Shown: positions 13,058-23,109 of the stretch, piece by piece | Layout: each line of letters opens with the position of its first letter | Numbering within the stretch: position 1 is the first letter of the stretch | NCBI RefSeq assembly: GCF_040546815.1 | Contig: NZ_JBEPOO010000001.1 | Span: 744,001 to 808,000, forward strand | Reading direction: 5' to 3' | DNA: 64,000 bases | DNA from: Devosia sp. 2618 | GTDB taxonomy: Bacteria > Pseudomonadota > Alphaproteobacteria > Rhizobiales > Devosiaceae | Made by a program: the position numbers and the translations under genes | Notes under the pieces: model-generated | What the model was told of the DNA's origin: nothing | What the model saw: the letters and a program-made list of their open reading frames with translations, nothing else | Database searches by the model: none

Positions 13058-14767
13058 CTAGAACAGGAAGTAGCGCTGCGCCATGGGCAGGACCGTGGCC
13101 GGCTCGCAGGTCAGCAATTCGCCATCAGCGCGCACTTCGTAGGTTTCGGGGTCCACAGATATGTCGGGGGTGGCCGAATTGTGGATCATTGAGGCTTTGC
13201 CGATGCCGCTGCGGGTGTTTTTCACCGGCAGCATGTGCTTGTCGACGCCGAGCTTGTCGCGCAGGCAGTCGTCATAGGCGGCTTGGGACACGAAGGTGAC
13301 TGACGAGGAGGTCAGCAGTTTGCCGAAGCTGGCGAACATGGGCCGGTAGTGCATGGGTTGGGGCGTCGGGATCGAGGCGTTGGGGTCGCCCATGGGCGCG
13401 GCGGCGATTGAGCCGCCGAGCAGAACCATTTCCGGCTTCACGCCGAAAAAGGCCGGATGCCAAAGGACCAGATCGGCGCGCTTACCGACTTCGATGGAGC
13501 CGATGTGCTGGCTCATGCCGTGAGCGATGGCGGGGTTGATGGTGTATTTGGCGATGTAGCGTTTGACGCGGAAATTGTCGTTGTCGCCGGTTTCCTGCGC
13601 AAGCTTGCCGCGCTGCTTCTTCATTTTGTCGGCCGTCTGCCAGCAGCGGATCAGCACCTCGCCGACGCGGCCCATGGCCTGGCTGTCGGACGAGATGACC
13701 GAGAGTGCGCCCATATCGTGGAGGATGTCCTCGGCGGCGATGGTTTCCTTACGGATGCGCGATTCAGCGAAGGCCACGTCTTCGGGGATCGAGGGCGAGA
13801 GGTGGTGGCAGACCATAAGCATATCGAGATGCTCGGCGATGGTGTTGACCGTGTAGGGGCGTGTCGGATTGGTCGAAGATGGGATGACGTTTGGCAGGCC
13901 CGCGACGCGCAGGATGTCGGGAGCGTGACCACCGCCGGCGCCTTCGGTATGGAAGGCGTGGATGGTGCGGCCCTTGAAGGCGCCGATGGTGTCTTCGACA
14001 AAGCCGGATTCATTGAGCGTGTCGGTGTGGATCATCACCTGCACGTCGTATTCGTCGGCAACCGATAGACAGTTGTCGATAGCGGCGGGTGTGGTGCCCC
14101 AGTCTTCGTGCAGCTTTAGGCACGACGCTCCGGCGAGGATCATTTCGGCTAGCGGGGCCGGGCGGGAGGCATTGCCCTTGCCGGCGAGCGCCAGGTTCAT
14201 CGGGAAAGCATCGAAGCTTTCGATCATGCGCTGAATGTGCCAGGCGCCGGTGCAGGTGGTGGCGAGCGTGCCATGGGCGGGGCCGGAGCCGCCGCCAAGC
14301 ATGGTGGTGACGCCGCTCATCAGCGCTTCTTCGATCTGCTGAGGCGCGATGAAATGGATGTGGGCATCCATGGCACCGGCGGTCAGGATGCGCCCCTCGC
14401 CCGCGATGGCTTCCGTCGAGGGGCCGATGATGATGTTGACGCCCGACTGCGTATCGGGATTACCGGCTTTGCCAATGGCGACGATCTTGCCATCCTTGAG
14501 GCCAACGTCAGCCTTGTAGATGCCGGTGACGTCGACGATCAGCGCATTGGTGATGACGGTATCAACCGCGCCTTCGGCACGCGTGCGCTGGGATTGGCCC
14601 ATGCCATCGCGGATCACCTTGCCCCCGCCGAACTTGACCTCCTCGCCATAGGTGGTGAAGTCCTTTTCCACCTCGATGAAGAGTTCCGTATCGGCCAGAC
14701 GGACGCGGTCGCCGGTCGTGGGGCCATACATGTCGGCATAGGTGGCGCGGGAGATTTGGGCGGGCAT
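13058..14767 (-). CDS. ureC: urease alpha subunit UreC
   Basis: Catalytic subunit that hydrolyses urea to ammonia and carbamate. It is 569 aa, full length. Active-site residues visible are His136 and His138 (DAHIHF), the carbamylated nickel-bridging Lys218 ([12 protein letters not shown]), His247 (MIHTDTLNE), His273 ([15 protein letters not shown]), the flap Cys320-His321 (MVCHHLSP) and Asp361 (SSDSQAMG). Everything needed for a nickel urease is intact. It follows a small unknown gene by 11 bp. Confidence 0.98.
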   Translation of the reverse strand: MPAQISRATYADMYGPTTGDRVRLADTELFIEVEKDFTTYGEEVKFGGGKVIRDGMGQSQRTRAEGAVDTVITNALIVDVTGIYKADVGLKDGKIVAIGKAGNPDTQSGVNIIIGPSTEAIAGEGRILTAGAMDAHIHFIAPQQIEEALMSGVTTMLGGGSGPAHGTLATTCTGAWHIQRMIESFDAFPMNLALAGKGNASRPAPLAEMILAGASCLKLHEDWGTTPAAIDNCLSVADEYDVQVMIHTDTLNESGFVEDTIGAFKGRTIHAFHTEGAGGGHAPDILRVAGLPNVIPSSTNPTRPYTVNTIAEHLDMLMVCHHLSPSIPEDVAFAESRIRKETIAAEDILHDMGALSVISSDSQAMGRVGEVLIRCWQTADKMKKQRGKLAQETGDNDNFRVKRYIAKYTINPAIAHGMSQHIGSIEVGKRADLVLWHPAFFGVKPEMVLLGGSIAAAPMGDPNASIPTPQPMHYRPMFASFGKLLTSSSVTFVSQAAYDDCLRDKLGVDKHMLPVKNTRSGIGKASMIHNSATPDISVDPETYEVRADGELLTCEPATVLPMAQRYFLF

Positions 14768-14778
14768 GGACTCTCCGG

Positions 14779-15186
14779 TTAGTTTACCGACGCCGTCTGC
14801 TGTTTGACGTAGTTGCGGTAGTTGACGAGGGTTTCTTCGATGATCTGATCGAGCAGGATGGCGCCGCCCTGGATGACGTCAACCTGGTTGCCTGTGGTGG
14901 CGAGCGAGACGGCAAGCGCGCGCAGGGCATAGGCATGCTTGGCTTTGTCCTGCTGCTGCATGGCATTGCCTTCGGCATCCATGTCCTTGAGCAGGCGGGC
15001 GACGTCGACAGGCTGCAGCTTGGCCTTGAAGGCGGTCCAGGTCGGCGCGTCGGTCAATTCGCGCAGTCGATTGGCGCCGCCGCCGAGCAGGAACATAGCT
15101 TCGCCGTCATTGGCGCCAGTGGTGCGCAGATTTTCGATGATGCTAACGAGCTGAGAACGCAGCGCGCTCTGGTTTTCGGTGGTCAT
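14779..15186 (-). CDS. hypothetical protein between ureB and ureC
   Basis: A 135-aa soluble, mostly helical protein of unknown function. The open frame extends to 15510, but that part is low-complexity shadow of ureB. The ATG at 15186 begins a well-formed protein and lies 61 bp after ureB. A Gly-rich patch ([14 protein letters not shown]) and a Gln/Lys helix are the only notable features. Small unknown genes between ureB and ureC recur in rhizobial urease clusters, so co-function with urease is plausible but unproven. Confidence 0.7.
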   Translation of the reverse strand: MTTENQSALRSQLVSIIENLRTTGANDGEAMFLLGGGANRLRELTDAPTWTAFKAKLQPVDVARLLKDMDAEGNAMQQQDKAKHAYALRALAVSLATTGNQVDVIQGGAILLDQIIEETLVNYRNYVKQQTASVN

Positions 15187-15247
15187 GGGGCTTGCTCCAG
15201 TTGAACTTGGCCGCGCTTGTACTGCGGTTTTGTGCAATCGGACAGGG

Positions 15248-15556
15248 CTAGTCGAGCGCTCCCATGATCTGTTGGCGGAAGCCATAAACCGTGCGGTCGC
15301 CGCCGAATGGGATGAGCCGAACTTCGCGGGTTTGGCCGGGCTCGAAGCGCACGGCGGTGCCGGCGGCGATATCGAGTCGCATGCCGCGCGTCTTGGCGCG
15401 ATCAAAGCTGAGCCCGGCATTGGCTTCAAAGAAATGATAGTGCGAGCCAACCTGAATCGGTCGGTCGCCGGTGTTCGCAACTTCAAGCACCAGCTGCGGC
15501 GCGCCGACATTAAGCTCGATGGAGCCAGCCTTGGGGATGATTTCGCCGGGGATCAT
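15248..15556 (-). CDS. ureB: urease beta subunit UreB
   Basis: Structural subunit of the (UreABC)3 urease. It is 102 aa. Characteristic segments are MIPGEI at the start, [19 protein letters not shown], and [17 protein letters not shown] near the C-terminus. The ATG at 15556 begins the canonical MIPGE motif; the longer open frame is spurious. The gene is separated from ureA by a DUF1272 gene. Confidence 0.97.
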   Translation of the reverse strand: MIPGEIIPKAGSIELNVGAPQLVLEVANTGDRPIQVGSHYHFFEANAGLSFDRAKTRGMRLDIAAGTAVRFEPGQTREVRLIPFGGDRTVYGFRQQIMGALD

Positions 15557-15563
15557 GGGCGCC

Positions 15564-15815
15564 TCACGCGACTTTGGGCATGCAGCCAGATGGCTTGAAC
15601 ACGCGCTGGGTGGACGGGGGATTGTTGGCCAGCTTGTTTGCTGGTCGGATCGGGCGCGGGGCGAAATGGCCGCTGCAATTGGGGCATTTGCCGCCAAGCA
15701 CGCCAGTCGCGCAATCGGCGCAGAAGGTGCATTCAAAGCTGCAGATCATGGCGTCTGCCGCGTCGGGCGGCAGGTTTCTGTCGCAGCACTCGCAGGAGGG
15801 GCGCAGTTCGAGCAT
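15564..15815 (-). CDS. DUF1272 cysteine-rich zinc-binding-type protein
   Basis: An 83-aa protein with nine cysteines in its first ~50 residues ([15 protein letters not shown] and CPNC clusters), matching the DUF1272 family. The arrangement looks like a double zinc-ribbon or RING-like metal site. Its start [17 protein letters not shown] is typical. It sits between ureA and ureB with gaps of 4 and 7 bp, so it is certainly co-transcribed with urease. A metal-related role is inferred from the cysteines. Confidence 0.85.
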   Translation of the reverse strand: MLELRPSCECCDRNLPPDAADAMICSFECTFCADCATGVLGGKCPNCSGHFAPRPIRPANKLANNPPSTQRVFKPSGCMPKVA

Positions 15816-15819
15816 GGCG

Positions 15820-16122
15820 CTACCGGATCGGTTCGTGGACGGTGACGAGCTTGGTACCGTCGGGGAAGGTGGCTTCGACCTGCACGTCGTGGATCATCTC
15901 GGCGATGCCTTCCATGACCTGAGCGCGGGTGACGACATGGGCGCCGGCCTCCATCAGTTCGGCGACGGGGCGGCCATCGCGGGCGCCCTCGACGACGAAA
16001 TCGCTGATCAGCGCGATGGCCTCGGGGTGATTGAGCTTTACGCCGCGCTCAAGGCGCTTGCGGGCAACGATAGCCGCCATTGAAATCAGCAGTTTGTCTT
16101 TTTCGCGCGGAGTGAGGTTCAT
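15820..16122 (-). CDS. ureA: urease gamma subunit UreA
   Basis: The smallest structural urease subunit, 100 aa, full length. Conserved features include [20 protein letters not shown]-like [16 protein letters not shown], and the C-terminal [21 protein letters not shown]. It begins 8 bp after ureD. Confidence 0.97.
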   Translation of the reverse strand: MNLTPREKDKLLISMAAIVARKRLERGVKLNHPEAIALISDFVVEGARDGRPVAELMEAGAHVVTRAQVMEGIAEMIHDVQVEATFPDGTKLVTVHEPIR

Positions 16123-16130
16123 GGACGGTC

Positions 16131-16991
16131 CTAGAGATGCCAGAGGCGCGGCAGTGATCCGGCGCCGGTCAGTTCGGTTAGAATTGGAACGATCAGGCGG
16201 CGTAACGCAAGCCCGGTGTCGGCCAGAGCCCGAATGACCAAACGTTCGCTATTGGCGCTTGCGGCGATGCGACCATCTTGCGGAAGCAAGACGCGCAGGC
16301 GGGCCAGTTGGGCGGCGCAGCTATCGGCATCGGGAGCAATGTGGAGAATGGTGGCGAAGGCGCGTTTTCCGGCGAGCAGGGAGAGGCAGTTTCGTTCGGC
16401 GGCCGTGCCGGTCAGTTGCGTGGCTTCGGCATGGATCAGGCTGCCGTTGCGGCGGATGCGCCAGTTGTCGCGCAGCCTGGCGTCAGACGCGATTTCGCCC
16501 ATGGCGTCGCGGCCGAGCAGGATAGCTTCGATGGCGGTGAGGCTGGCGCCCTGTGCAAGATCGATCTCTATTCTTCGGTCCAGCTTGCTTGAGGCGAAGA
16601 GAATTGTCTCCTGCGGCAGCCAGTCGAGATGTGCGTTTTTGCCGACGCTGAGTTTGGTTTCGACACGGACAGTGTCGCCCAGTGAGCGATAGATGCGCTC
16701 GCAGGCCTGCGTAGTGAGAACCAGCCGACCGGCAGGCGCAAGGTCGGCGGACCATTGCATATGATCGCCACCGGTGAGGCCGCCAGCGGTATTGATCAGC
16801 ACGGCCTCAAGGGCGGGAGAGTGGGTATTTGGCAGGCGGATTTTGGCGCAACCGTCCTGATAGAGCGTCGACAGCCGCGTCGCGCCATCGCGCTGCTGGG
16901 TCACGATGCCGCCAATGCCGCGAGCGCGCTGCATGCCCGCTTCAACTGTGTTCTTCAAATTTTCAAGCTGATCGGCCGCAACGAAATTCAT
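16131..16991 (-). CDS. ureD: urease accessory protein UreD
   Basis: Scaffold that binds apo-urease and the UreF-UreG complex during nickel insertion. It is 286 aa. UreD hallmarks are [22 protein letters not shown] and [12 protein letters not shown] second possible start lies at 16934 (MQRARGIGG); the ATG at 16991 keeps the N-terminal helix but has no clear Shine-Dalgarno site. It is the first gene of the urease cluster, divergent from a small secreted-protein gene 62 bp away. Confidence 0.94.
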   Translation of the reverse strand: MNFVAADQLENLKNTVEAGMQRARGIGGIVTQQRDGATRLSTLYQDGCAKIRLPNTHSPALEAVLINTAGGLTGGDHMQWSADLAPAGRLVLTTQACERIYRSLGDTVRVETKLSVGKNAHLDWLPQETILFASSKLDRRIEIDLAQGASLTAIEAILLGRDAMGEIASDARLRDNWRIRRNGSLIHAEATQLTGTAAERNCLSLLAGKRAFATILHIAPDADSCAAQLARLRVLLPQDGRIAASANSERLVIRALADTGLALRRLIVPILTELTGAGSLPRLWHL

Positions 16992-17053
16992 ATTGGTGCG
17001 TTTTCTTGACGAGCAAGCGCTCTTTTTAAAGAGATTTTTAAAAGGCTAGAAAA

Positions 17054-17380
17054 ATGAATATGAAATCCATTGCTTCTGCTATTGCCCTTACTGCTGCCAT
17101 GACTTTCTCTGGCGCCGCTTTTGCCCAGACAACTTTCAACGGCGTTGAACTGTCTGCAGATGAACTGCCAAAGGTGCAGGAACGCTGCGATCAGCTGAAC
17201 ACCGCTGCGTCGACTGCTTCGGTGACGGAGAATTCCAGCTCGACAGACACGACTGCAGGCGGCGCTGATGTGGCCGTGGAAAATGCTCCGGCAGTCAATG
17301 AAATTGCCCAGGCGACCTCGACAGTCGACCTCGACACTGTGACGATCGAGCAGTGCAAGGCTGCCGGCCTGATCAGCTAA
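17054..17380 (+). CDS. small secreted Thr/Ser-rich protein
   Basis: 108 aa with a clear signal peptide (cleavage near AFA/QTT). The mature part is acidic and low-complexity, rich in Thr, Ser and Ala, with two Cys in short ELPKVQERC and IEQCKAAG segments that may pair. No family is recognised. It is monocistronic, lies between the divergent urease cluster and the convergent urt operon, and is followed by a terminator hairpin. Confidence 0.65.
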   Translation: MNMKSIASAIALTAAMTFSGAAFAQTTFNGVELSADELPKVQERCDQLNTAASTASVTENSSSTDTTAGGADVAVENAPAVNEIAQATSTVDLDTVTIEQCKAAGLIS

Positions 17381-17401
17381 TCGGTTCATACCGATACTCC
17401 T

Positions 17402-17437
17402 AAAAACGCTCAGCTTCGGCTGGGCGTTTCGCGTTTT
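17402..17437. terminator. bidirectional Rho-independent terminator
   Basis: An 8-bp stem (17407-17414 with 17419-17426, one G-T pair) with a stable TTCG tetraloop is flanked by AAAAA on the left and TTTCGCGTTTT on the right. It can terminate both the 17054 gene (+) and the urt operon (-). Confidence 0.75.
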
Positions 17438-18140
17438 AGACCATGAGATGGCGGCGGACTTCAGGCAGATCGAGATCACTTGCCGGGCCCGCGTGCTGAA
17501 TTTCACCGCGATCCATGACGTAGATATCGTCGGCGATTTCGCGGCAAAAATCGAGGAACTGTTCGACCAGCAGAATGGTCATGCCCTTCTCGTCGCGCAG
17601 GAACTGCAGCGCGCGCCCGATATCCTTGATGATGGACGGCTGGATGCCTTCGGTGGGTTCATCGAGCACCAGGACCTTGGGTCGGGTGACCAGCGCACGG
17701 CCGATGGCCAATTGCTGTTGCTGGCCACCCGAGAGGTCACCGCCGCGCCGACCGAGCATCGACTTCAGCACGGGGAATAGCTCGAAAATGTAGGTAGGTA
17801 TGTTCTTGTCGGCGCGCGCGAGCCCGGCATATCCGGTTTCGAGGTTTTCTTTGACCGTCAGCAGTGGGAAGATTTCGCGACCCTGCGGCACGTAGCCGAT
17901 ACCCATGCGGGCGCGCTTGTAGGGCGGCGATTTCTTGAGTGTATCTTCGCCGAAGGTGATGTCACCAGCAGAGATGTTATGGACGCCGGTGATGGCGCGA
18001 AGGGTCGAGGATTTGCCGACGCCATTGCGGCCGAGCACGGCGGTGATGCGGCCGGGTTGGCAAGTGATCGAGACAGATTTGAGTGCCTGCGCTGCGCCAT
18101 AGTGCAGGTCAATGGCGTTGATGGTGAGGGCGGTGCTCAT
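17436..18140 (-). CDS. urtE: urea ABC transporter ATP-binding protein UrtE
   Basis: Second ATPase of the high-affinity urea importer UrtABCDE. It is 234 aa from the ATG at 18140, which overlaps the urtD stop in ATGA; a longer frame is shadow. Walker A GRNGVGKS spans residues 37-44. The signature LSGGQQQQLAIGRAL and Walker B VLVLDEPTEG are intact. The double-Gln run and EGIQPSI segment are typical of UrtE/LivF-type ATPases. Confidence 0.94.
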   Translation of the reverse strand: MSTALTINAIDLHYGAAQALKSVSITCQPGRITAVLGRNGVGKSSTLRAITGVHNISAGDITFGEDTLKKSPPYKRARMGIGYVPQGREIFPLLTVKENLETGYAGLARADKNIPTYIFELFPVLKSMLGRRGGDLSGGQQQQLAIGRALVTRPKVLVLDEPTEGIQPSIIKDIGRALQFLRDEKGMTILLVEQFLDFCREIADDIYVMDRGEIQHAGPASDLDLPEVRRHLMV

Positions 18141-18886
18141 CGACCGAGATACCTTTCGATGACAACGGGATTGGCGCTGACCTGGTCGAGACTGCCTTCG
18201 GCGAGCACTGACCCTTCGGCTAGGCAGGTAACGCGGGAGCCCAGTTCGCGGACGAAGCTCATGTCGTGTTCGACGACGACGACCGAGCGGGTACGCGCGA
18301 TTTCTCGCAGCAGCTTGGCGGTTTCGACGGTTTCGGCGTCGGTCATGCCGGCGACGGGTTCGTCGACGAGGAGAAGTTTTGGGTCCTGCGCCAGCAGCAT
18401 GCCGATTTCGAGCCATTGCTTTTGGCCGTGGCTGAGATTGGCGGCGTAGTCGTCCTTGCGGCCGAGCAGGCGGACGGTTTCCAAAATCTCGCTGATACGG
18501 GCTATGTCCTCGTCGCTGGCGGTGTAAAACAGGGTGGCGAAGACGCCGCGCGGTTTTTTCAGCGCCATTTCGATATTGTCCCAGACGGTGTGGCTCTCGA
18601 ACACGGTGGGCTTCTGAAATTTGCGGCCGATGCCGAGATTAGCAATGGCGGCTTCGTCGAGCTTGGTGAGGTCGGTGCGGCCATCGAACAGGACCTGGCC
18701 GTCATCGGGCCGGGTTTTGCCGGTAATGATATCCATCATCGTGGTCTTGCCGGCGCCGTTGGGACCAATGATGGCCAGCATTTCAGCGGGATGGACGATG
18801 ATCGACAGGTTGTTGATGGCCTTGAAGCCGTCGAATGAAACCGAAACGCCGTCGAGATAGAGCATGGTGCCGTTCTTTTCGGTCAT
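18137..18886 (-). CDS. urtD: urea ABC transporter ATP-binding protein UrtD
   Basis: First ATPase of the urea importer, LivG-like. It is 249 aa. Walker A GPNGAGKT spans 41-48, the signature is LSHGQKQWLEIGMLL, and Walker B is LLLVDEPVAGM. The LSHGQKQWLEIG signature and DEPVAGMTDAET block distinguish UrtD from generic LivG. It starts 3 bp after urtC and overlaps urtE. Confidence 0.95.
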   Translation of the reverse strand: MTEKNGTMLYLDGVSVSFDGFKAINNLSIIVHPAEMLAIIGPNGAGKTTMMDIITGKTRPDDGQVLFDGRTDLTKLDEAAIANLGIGRKFQKPTVFESHTVWDNIEMALKKPRGVFATLFYTASDEDIARISEILETVRLLGRKDDYAANLSHGQKQWLEIGMLLAQDPKLLLVDEPVAGMTDAETVETAKLLREIARTRSVVVVEHDMSFVRELGSRVTCLAEGSVLAEGSLDQVSANPVVIERYLGR

Positions 18887-18889
18887 GGC

Positions 18890-20065
18890 TTACTCCGCCG
18901 GCTTGGGTTGAGGGTCGGCGCCGGCTTCGATCTGGGCAGGGGATGCCTCGTCGCGGTCATGCTGTTCGCGCTTGGTGGTGGCGGCGCGGTATTGGCCGAT
19001 AAGGCCGACGATGCCCTTGGGCAGGAATAGCGTGGTAAAAACGAAGAGCGCGCCAAGGGCGAAGAGCCAATATTCTGGGAAGGCTCCGGTGAAGTAGGAC
19101 TTTCCGACATTGACCAGGATGCCGCCGATGATGGGGCCGACGATGGTGCCGCGGCCGCCGACGGCAGTCCAGATGACGACCTCGATGGAGTTGGCGGGAT
19201 CGAACTCGGATGGATTAATGATGCCGACCTGTGGCACGTAGAGCGCGCCTGCGATCCCGGCGATGACGGCAGAGACCACGAAGGCAAAAAGCTTCACATA
19301 TTCAACGCGATAGCCGAGGAACCGCGTGCGGCTTTCGGCGTCGCGCACGGCGACCATGACCTTTCCAAGTTTGGAATTGACGACCATCGAGCAGGCGAGC
19401 ACGGCCAGCGCCAAGGCGACTGCTGAGGCAGCGAACAGCGCTGCGCGGGTGGTCGTGGCCGAGATGGGCTGGCCCAGGATATCCTTGAAGTCGGTCAGGC
19501 CGTTATTGCCGCCAAAGCCCATGTCGTTGCGGAAGAAAGCGAGCAACAGGGCGTAGGTCATGGCCTGGGTGATGATGGAGAGATAGACGCCGGTAACGCG
19601 GCTACGGAAGGCGAGGAAGCCGAAGACGAAGGCCAGAAGCGCAGGGACGACCATGACCATCAGCATGGCAAACCAGAAATTGTCCATGCCGAGCCAATAC
19701 CAGGGCAGTTCCTTCCAGTTCAGGAATACCATGAAATCGGGTAGGGTCGGATTGGCATAGACGCCCCGCGTACCGATCTGGCGCATGAGGTACATGCCCA
19801 TGGCATAGCCGCCGATGGCGAAAAACGCGCCATGGCCGAGCGAGAGAATGCCGCAATAGCCCCAGACCAGATCAAGCGCTAAAGCGAGCATGGCATAGGT
19901 GAGGTATTTGCCGAACAGCGGCACGACATAGTTTGGCAGACGCAGTGGGTGTCCGTTTGGCAGCAGCAGGTTTGAGGCCGGCACGGCGATAGCGACCAGC
20001 AGCAGAATGGCGACGAGCCAGATGGCTTTCTTGTCGAGGGCGCGGAGTAGAGCTTGGGTGATCAT
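18890..20065 (-). CDS. urtC: urea ABC transporter permease UrtC
   Basis: Inner-membrane permease of the urea importer. It is 391 aa with about ten hydrophobic segments; the conserved GYCGILSLGHGAFFAIGGY segment near residue 70 is the branched-chain-type permease signature. The ATG at 20065 overlaps the urtB stop. The C-terminal ~30 residues are polar and charged. A longer upstream frame is spurious. Confidence 0.94.
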   Translation of the reverse strand: MITQALLRALDKKAIWLVAILLLVAIAVPASNLLLPNGHPLRLPNYVVPLFGKYLTYAMLALALDLVWGYCGILSLGHGAFFAIGGYAMGMYLMRQIGTRGVYANPTLPDFMVFLNWKELPWYWLGMDNFWFAMLMVMVVPALLAFVFGFLAFRSRVTGVYLSIITQAMTYALLLAFFRNDMGFGGNNGLTDFKDILGQPISATTTRAALFAASAVALALAVLACSMVVNSKLGKVMVAVRDAESRTRFLGYRVEYVKLFAFVVSAVIAGIAGALYVPQVGIINPSEFDPANSIEVVIWTAVGGRGTIVGPIIGGILVNVGKSYFTGAFPEYWLFALGALFVFTTLFLPKGIVGLIGQYRAATTKREQHDRDEASPAQIEAGADPQPKPAE

Positions 20066-21693
20066 GCTTCGATCGAGCGTCCCTTGAGCGCGAAGAGGCC
20101 GCGGGGACGGCGCTGGATGAAGAGGATGATGAGGACGAGGATAATTATCTTGCCGAGCACGGCGCCGGCATAGGGTTCGATGAACTTGTTGGCGATGCCC
20201 AGCGTCAGGGCGCCGACCAGCGTGCCCCACAGATTGCCGACGCCGCCAAAGACCACGACCATGAAGCTATCGATAATGTAGCCTTGGCCCAGATTGGGGG
20301 AGACGTTGCCGATCTGGCTGAGCGCCACACCGGCGAGACCGGCAATGCCCGAGCCGAGGCCGAAGGTCATGGCGTCAACCAGCGGGGTGCGGATGCCCAT
20401 CGAGGAAGCCATGCGGCGGTTTTGGGTAACGGCCCGCATATGCAGGCCGATGGCGGTATATTTGAGCGCGCAAAGCAGAGCGAAGAACACCATCAGCGCG
20501 AAGATGACGATGTAGAAGCGGTTCCAGGTGATGGCGAGGCCGCCTAGTTCGAACGATCCGGACATCCAGCTTGGATTGCCCACTTCGCGGATATTGGCGG
20601 TAAAGATGCGCTGCACGCCTTGCTGGATGATGAGCGAGAGGCCCCAGGTGGCGAGCAGAGTTTCGAGCGGGCGGCCATAGAGGAAGCGGATGATGCCGCG
20701 TTCGATGGCAATGCCGATAAGGCCGGTGACGAGGAAGGCCAGCGGCAGGGCAATGGCGAGAGACCAGTCGAACAGGCCGGGGAAATTCTGGCGAATGACT
20801 TCCTGCACCACGAAGGTGGTGTAGGCGCCCAGCATCACCATTTCGCCATGCGCCATGTTGATGACGCCCATGACGCCAAAGGTTATGGCAAGGCCAATGG
20901 CTGCGAGCAGCAGGACCGAGCCAAGCGAAATGCCGAACCAGACGTTTTGCGCCACGTCCCACACGGCCCGGTCGCGGGCGAGGCCGGTGATGGCGGATTG
21001 AATGGCCGGCTGCAGTTCGGCGGGCGCTGTGGCGAGGGCGGTGGTCAGCGTGTTGAGCGCGTCGCGGCCACCGATGGCCTGAACCACTGGGACGGCGGCG
21101 GTTTTGTCTTCAAGCGATGCGTCGGGTGATTTGAGCAGGATGACGGCCCGAGCCTGTTCCATGACGCGCTTGATATTGGCGTCAGGTTCCTCGGCAATGG
21201 CGCTGTCGAGCAGTTCGAGATTGGCTGGATCGGCGTCGCGCAGGACCGACTGGGCGGCGGAGAGGCGCGTGCGGGGATCGTCGCTGAGCAGGGTCATCTG
21301 GCCGATAGCAGTGCGGAGGACGCGGCGCAGGCCGTTATTGACCTTTACCTTGTCCAGACCGTCTTCGGTCAAAGCTGGGAGCTCGGCGCCGGTGATCGGA
21401 TCCGAGATAGCACCCTTGCCGCTCGGGGCCGCGGTGAAGACGACTTTGCCGGAGGTTTTGTCGAAGTAGAGTTCGCCGTTGAGCAGGACTTCGAGGATTG
21501 GCACCACGCGCGGGTCTTCGGTGGTGACGAGTGCGGCGATGGCGGTTTCGCGGTCTTTGAAATTGCCGGGAGCGAGGGCGTCGACGAGCGGGGTGAGTTC
21601 AACGTCAGGGAGCTGGGCATAGGCGGGGGGCGCGATGCTGCAAACAAGGACAAGGAAGAGTGCAATGCGCTGAAGAAACCGTTTTGCGTTCAT
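20062..21693 (-). CDS. urtB: urea ABC transporter permease UrtB with periplasmic N-terminal extension
   Basis: Permease partner of UrtC. It is 543 aa: a signal peptide (cleavage near AYA/QLP), a ~210-residue soluble extension with HEAT-like helical pairs (for example TAIAALVTTEDPRVVPIL), and then a LivH-type permease domain of about 290 residues starting near LGSVLLLAAIGLA. The permease signature GVINMAHGEMVMLGAY is present. Extended UrtB proteins are known in Proteobacteria; the extension probably faces the periplasm. Confidence 0.94.
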   Translation of the reverse strand: MNAKRFLQRIALFLVLVCSIAPPAYAQLPDVELTPLVDALAPGNFKDRETAIAALVTTEDPRVVPILEVLLNGELYFDKTSGKVVFTAAPSGKGAISDPITGAELPALTEDGLDKVKVNNGLRRVLRTAIGQMTLLSDDPRTRLSAAQSVLRDADPANLELLDSAIAEEPDANIKRVMEQARAVILLKSPDASLEDKTAAVPVVQAIGGRDALNTLTTALATAPAELQPAIQSAITGLARDRAVWDVAQNVWFGISLGSVLLLAAIGLAITFGVMGVINMAHGEMVMLGAYTTFVVQEVIRQNFPGLFDWSLAIALPLAFLVTGLIGIAIERGIIRFLYGRPLETLLATWGLSLIIQQGVQRIFTANIREVGNPSWMSGSFELGGLAITWNRFYIVIFALMVFFALLCALKYTAIGLHMRAVTQNRRMASSMGIRTPLVDAMTFGLGSGIAGLAGVALSQIGNVSPNLGQGYIIDSFMVVVFGGVGNLWGTLVGALTLGIANKFIEPYAGAVLGKIIILVLIILFIQRRPRGLFALKGRSIEA

Positions 21694-21763
21694 CGTTGGC
21701 CTCGACGTTGGACGGGTAGATGACGAGGGCGATGCCGCCCCCGTCTGGTGCGTTATGTGATGA

Positions 21764-23068
21764 TTACTGCGCGACCGCGACGTCGCCGCCGCAGGTTTTG
21801 GTTTCGGTGTTGTAGTTGCCGCAGTTGATCGGGGCGGTCCAATCGGCCTCGATCATCTTGGATTCGGGCAGGAAGTCGGACCAGGCATCGCCGGGGACGA
21901 GGTCGCTCTCGGACACAACTTCGAACTGGCCGTCGGCCTGGATTTCACCGATCAGCACTGGCTTGGTGATGTGGTGGTTCGGCAGCATGGTGGCGACGCC
22001 ACCGGTCAGGTTTGGCGTTTCGAGACCAATGATGGCCTCGAGCACGGCATCGGTATCGGTGGTGCCAGCCTTTTCGACAGCCTGAACCCAAAGGTTGAAG
22101 CCGATGACAGTGGCTTCCATCGGATCGTTAGTGACCTTTTTGGGGTCGTTCATGAAGGTCTGCCAGGCGGCGATGAACTCCTCATTGACCGGGACATCGA
22201 CGGACTGGAAGTAGTTCCAGGCAGCGAGGTGGCCGACCAGTGGGGTCGTGTCGAAACCAGCGAGCTCTTCTTCGCCGACCGAGAAGGCGACGACTGGAAT
22301 GTCTTCGGCCTTGATGCCCTGATTGGCGAGCTCCTTGTAGAACGGCACGTTGGCGTCGCCGTTGATGGTCGAGACAACGGCGGTCTTTTTGCCGGTCGAG
22401 CCGAAGGTCTTGATGTCGGAGACGATGGTCTGCCAATCGGAATGACCGAAAGGCGTGTAGTTGATCATGATGTCTTCTTTGGCGACGCCATGATCGAGCA
22501 GGTACTGCTCAAGAATCTTGTTGGTGGTCTGGGGATAGACATAGTCGGTGCCGGCCAGCACCCAACGCTCGACGCCTTCGTTTTCCATCAGGTAGTCGAC
22601 GGCGGGGATGGCCTGCTGGTTGGGAGCGGCACCGGTGTAGAACACGTTGCGCTGGCTCTCTTCGCCCTCGTATTGCACGGGGTAGAACAGGATCGAGTTC
22701 AGTTCTTCAAAAACTGGCAGAACCGACTTGCGCGAGGAGGATGTCCAGCAGCCGAACACGGCGGCGACGCCGTTGACTTCGATCAGCTCACGCGCCTTTT
22801 CTGCGAACAGGGGCCAGTCGGAGGCAGGGTCGACCACAACGGCTTCGAGCTGCTTGCCGAGCAAACCGCCCTTTTTATTTTGCTGATCGATCAGGAACAG
22901 CATGGTGTCCTTGAGCGTCGTTTCGGAGATGGCCATCGTGCCCGACAGCGAGTGGAGAACGCCGACCTTGATGGTCTCGTCCTGGGCGAATGCCGGAACG
23001 GCAATTGCGCCCATAGTCATAGCCACGCCCAGCCCCAGACCCGCAATGCCGCGGTTTACTACTGTCAT
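21764..23068 (-). CDS. urtA: urea-binding periplasmic protein UrtA
   Basis: Solute-binding protein of the urea importer. It is 434 aa from the ATG at 23068, preceded by a clear GGAGG Shine-Dalgarno site; the longer frame is untranslated leader. The signal peptide ends near AFA/QDE. The Periplasmic_binding_6-type fold starts IKVGVLHSLSGTMAISE, and FYPVQYEGEE is diagnostic of UrtA. The C-terminus carries a Cys pair. It is the first gene of the operon, directly behind a sigma-54 promoter element. Confidence 0.96.
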   Translation of the reverse strand: MTVVNRGIAGLGLGVAMTMGAIAVPAFAQDETIKVGVLHSLSGTMAISETTLKDTMLFLIDQQNKKGGLLGKQLEAVVVDPASDWPLFAEKARELIEVNGVAAVFGCWTSSSRKSVLPVFEELNSILFYPVQYEGEESQRNVFYTGAAPNQQAIPAVDYLMENEGVERWVLAGTDYVYPQTTNKILEQYLLDHGVAKEDIMINYTPFGHSDWQTIVSDIKTFGSTGKKTAVVSTINGDANVPFYKELANQGIKAEDIPVVAFSVGEEELAGFDTTPLVGHLAAWNYFQSVDVPVNEEFIAAWQTFMNDPKKVTNDPMEATVIGFNLWVQAVEKAGTTDTDAVLEAIIGLETPNLTGGVATMLPNHHITKPVLIGEIQADGQFEVVSESDLVPGDAWSDFLPESKMIEADWTAPINCGNYNTETKTCGGDVAVAQ

Positions 23069-23109
23069 GTTTGCCTCCAACAGATGTGTGTTTGCACCGC
23101 TGGGATAAT

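Noticed and set aside
16992..17053. Sigma-54 element for the urease cluster
   Set aside because: No GG-N10-GC pattern matching the -24/-12 consensus on the minus strand; only AT-rich sequence and a small GAGC/GCTC palindrome.
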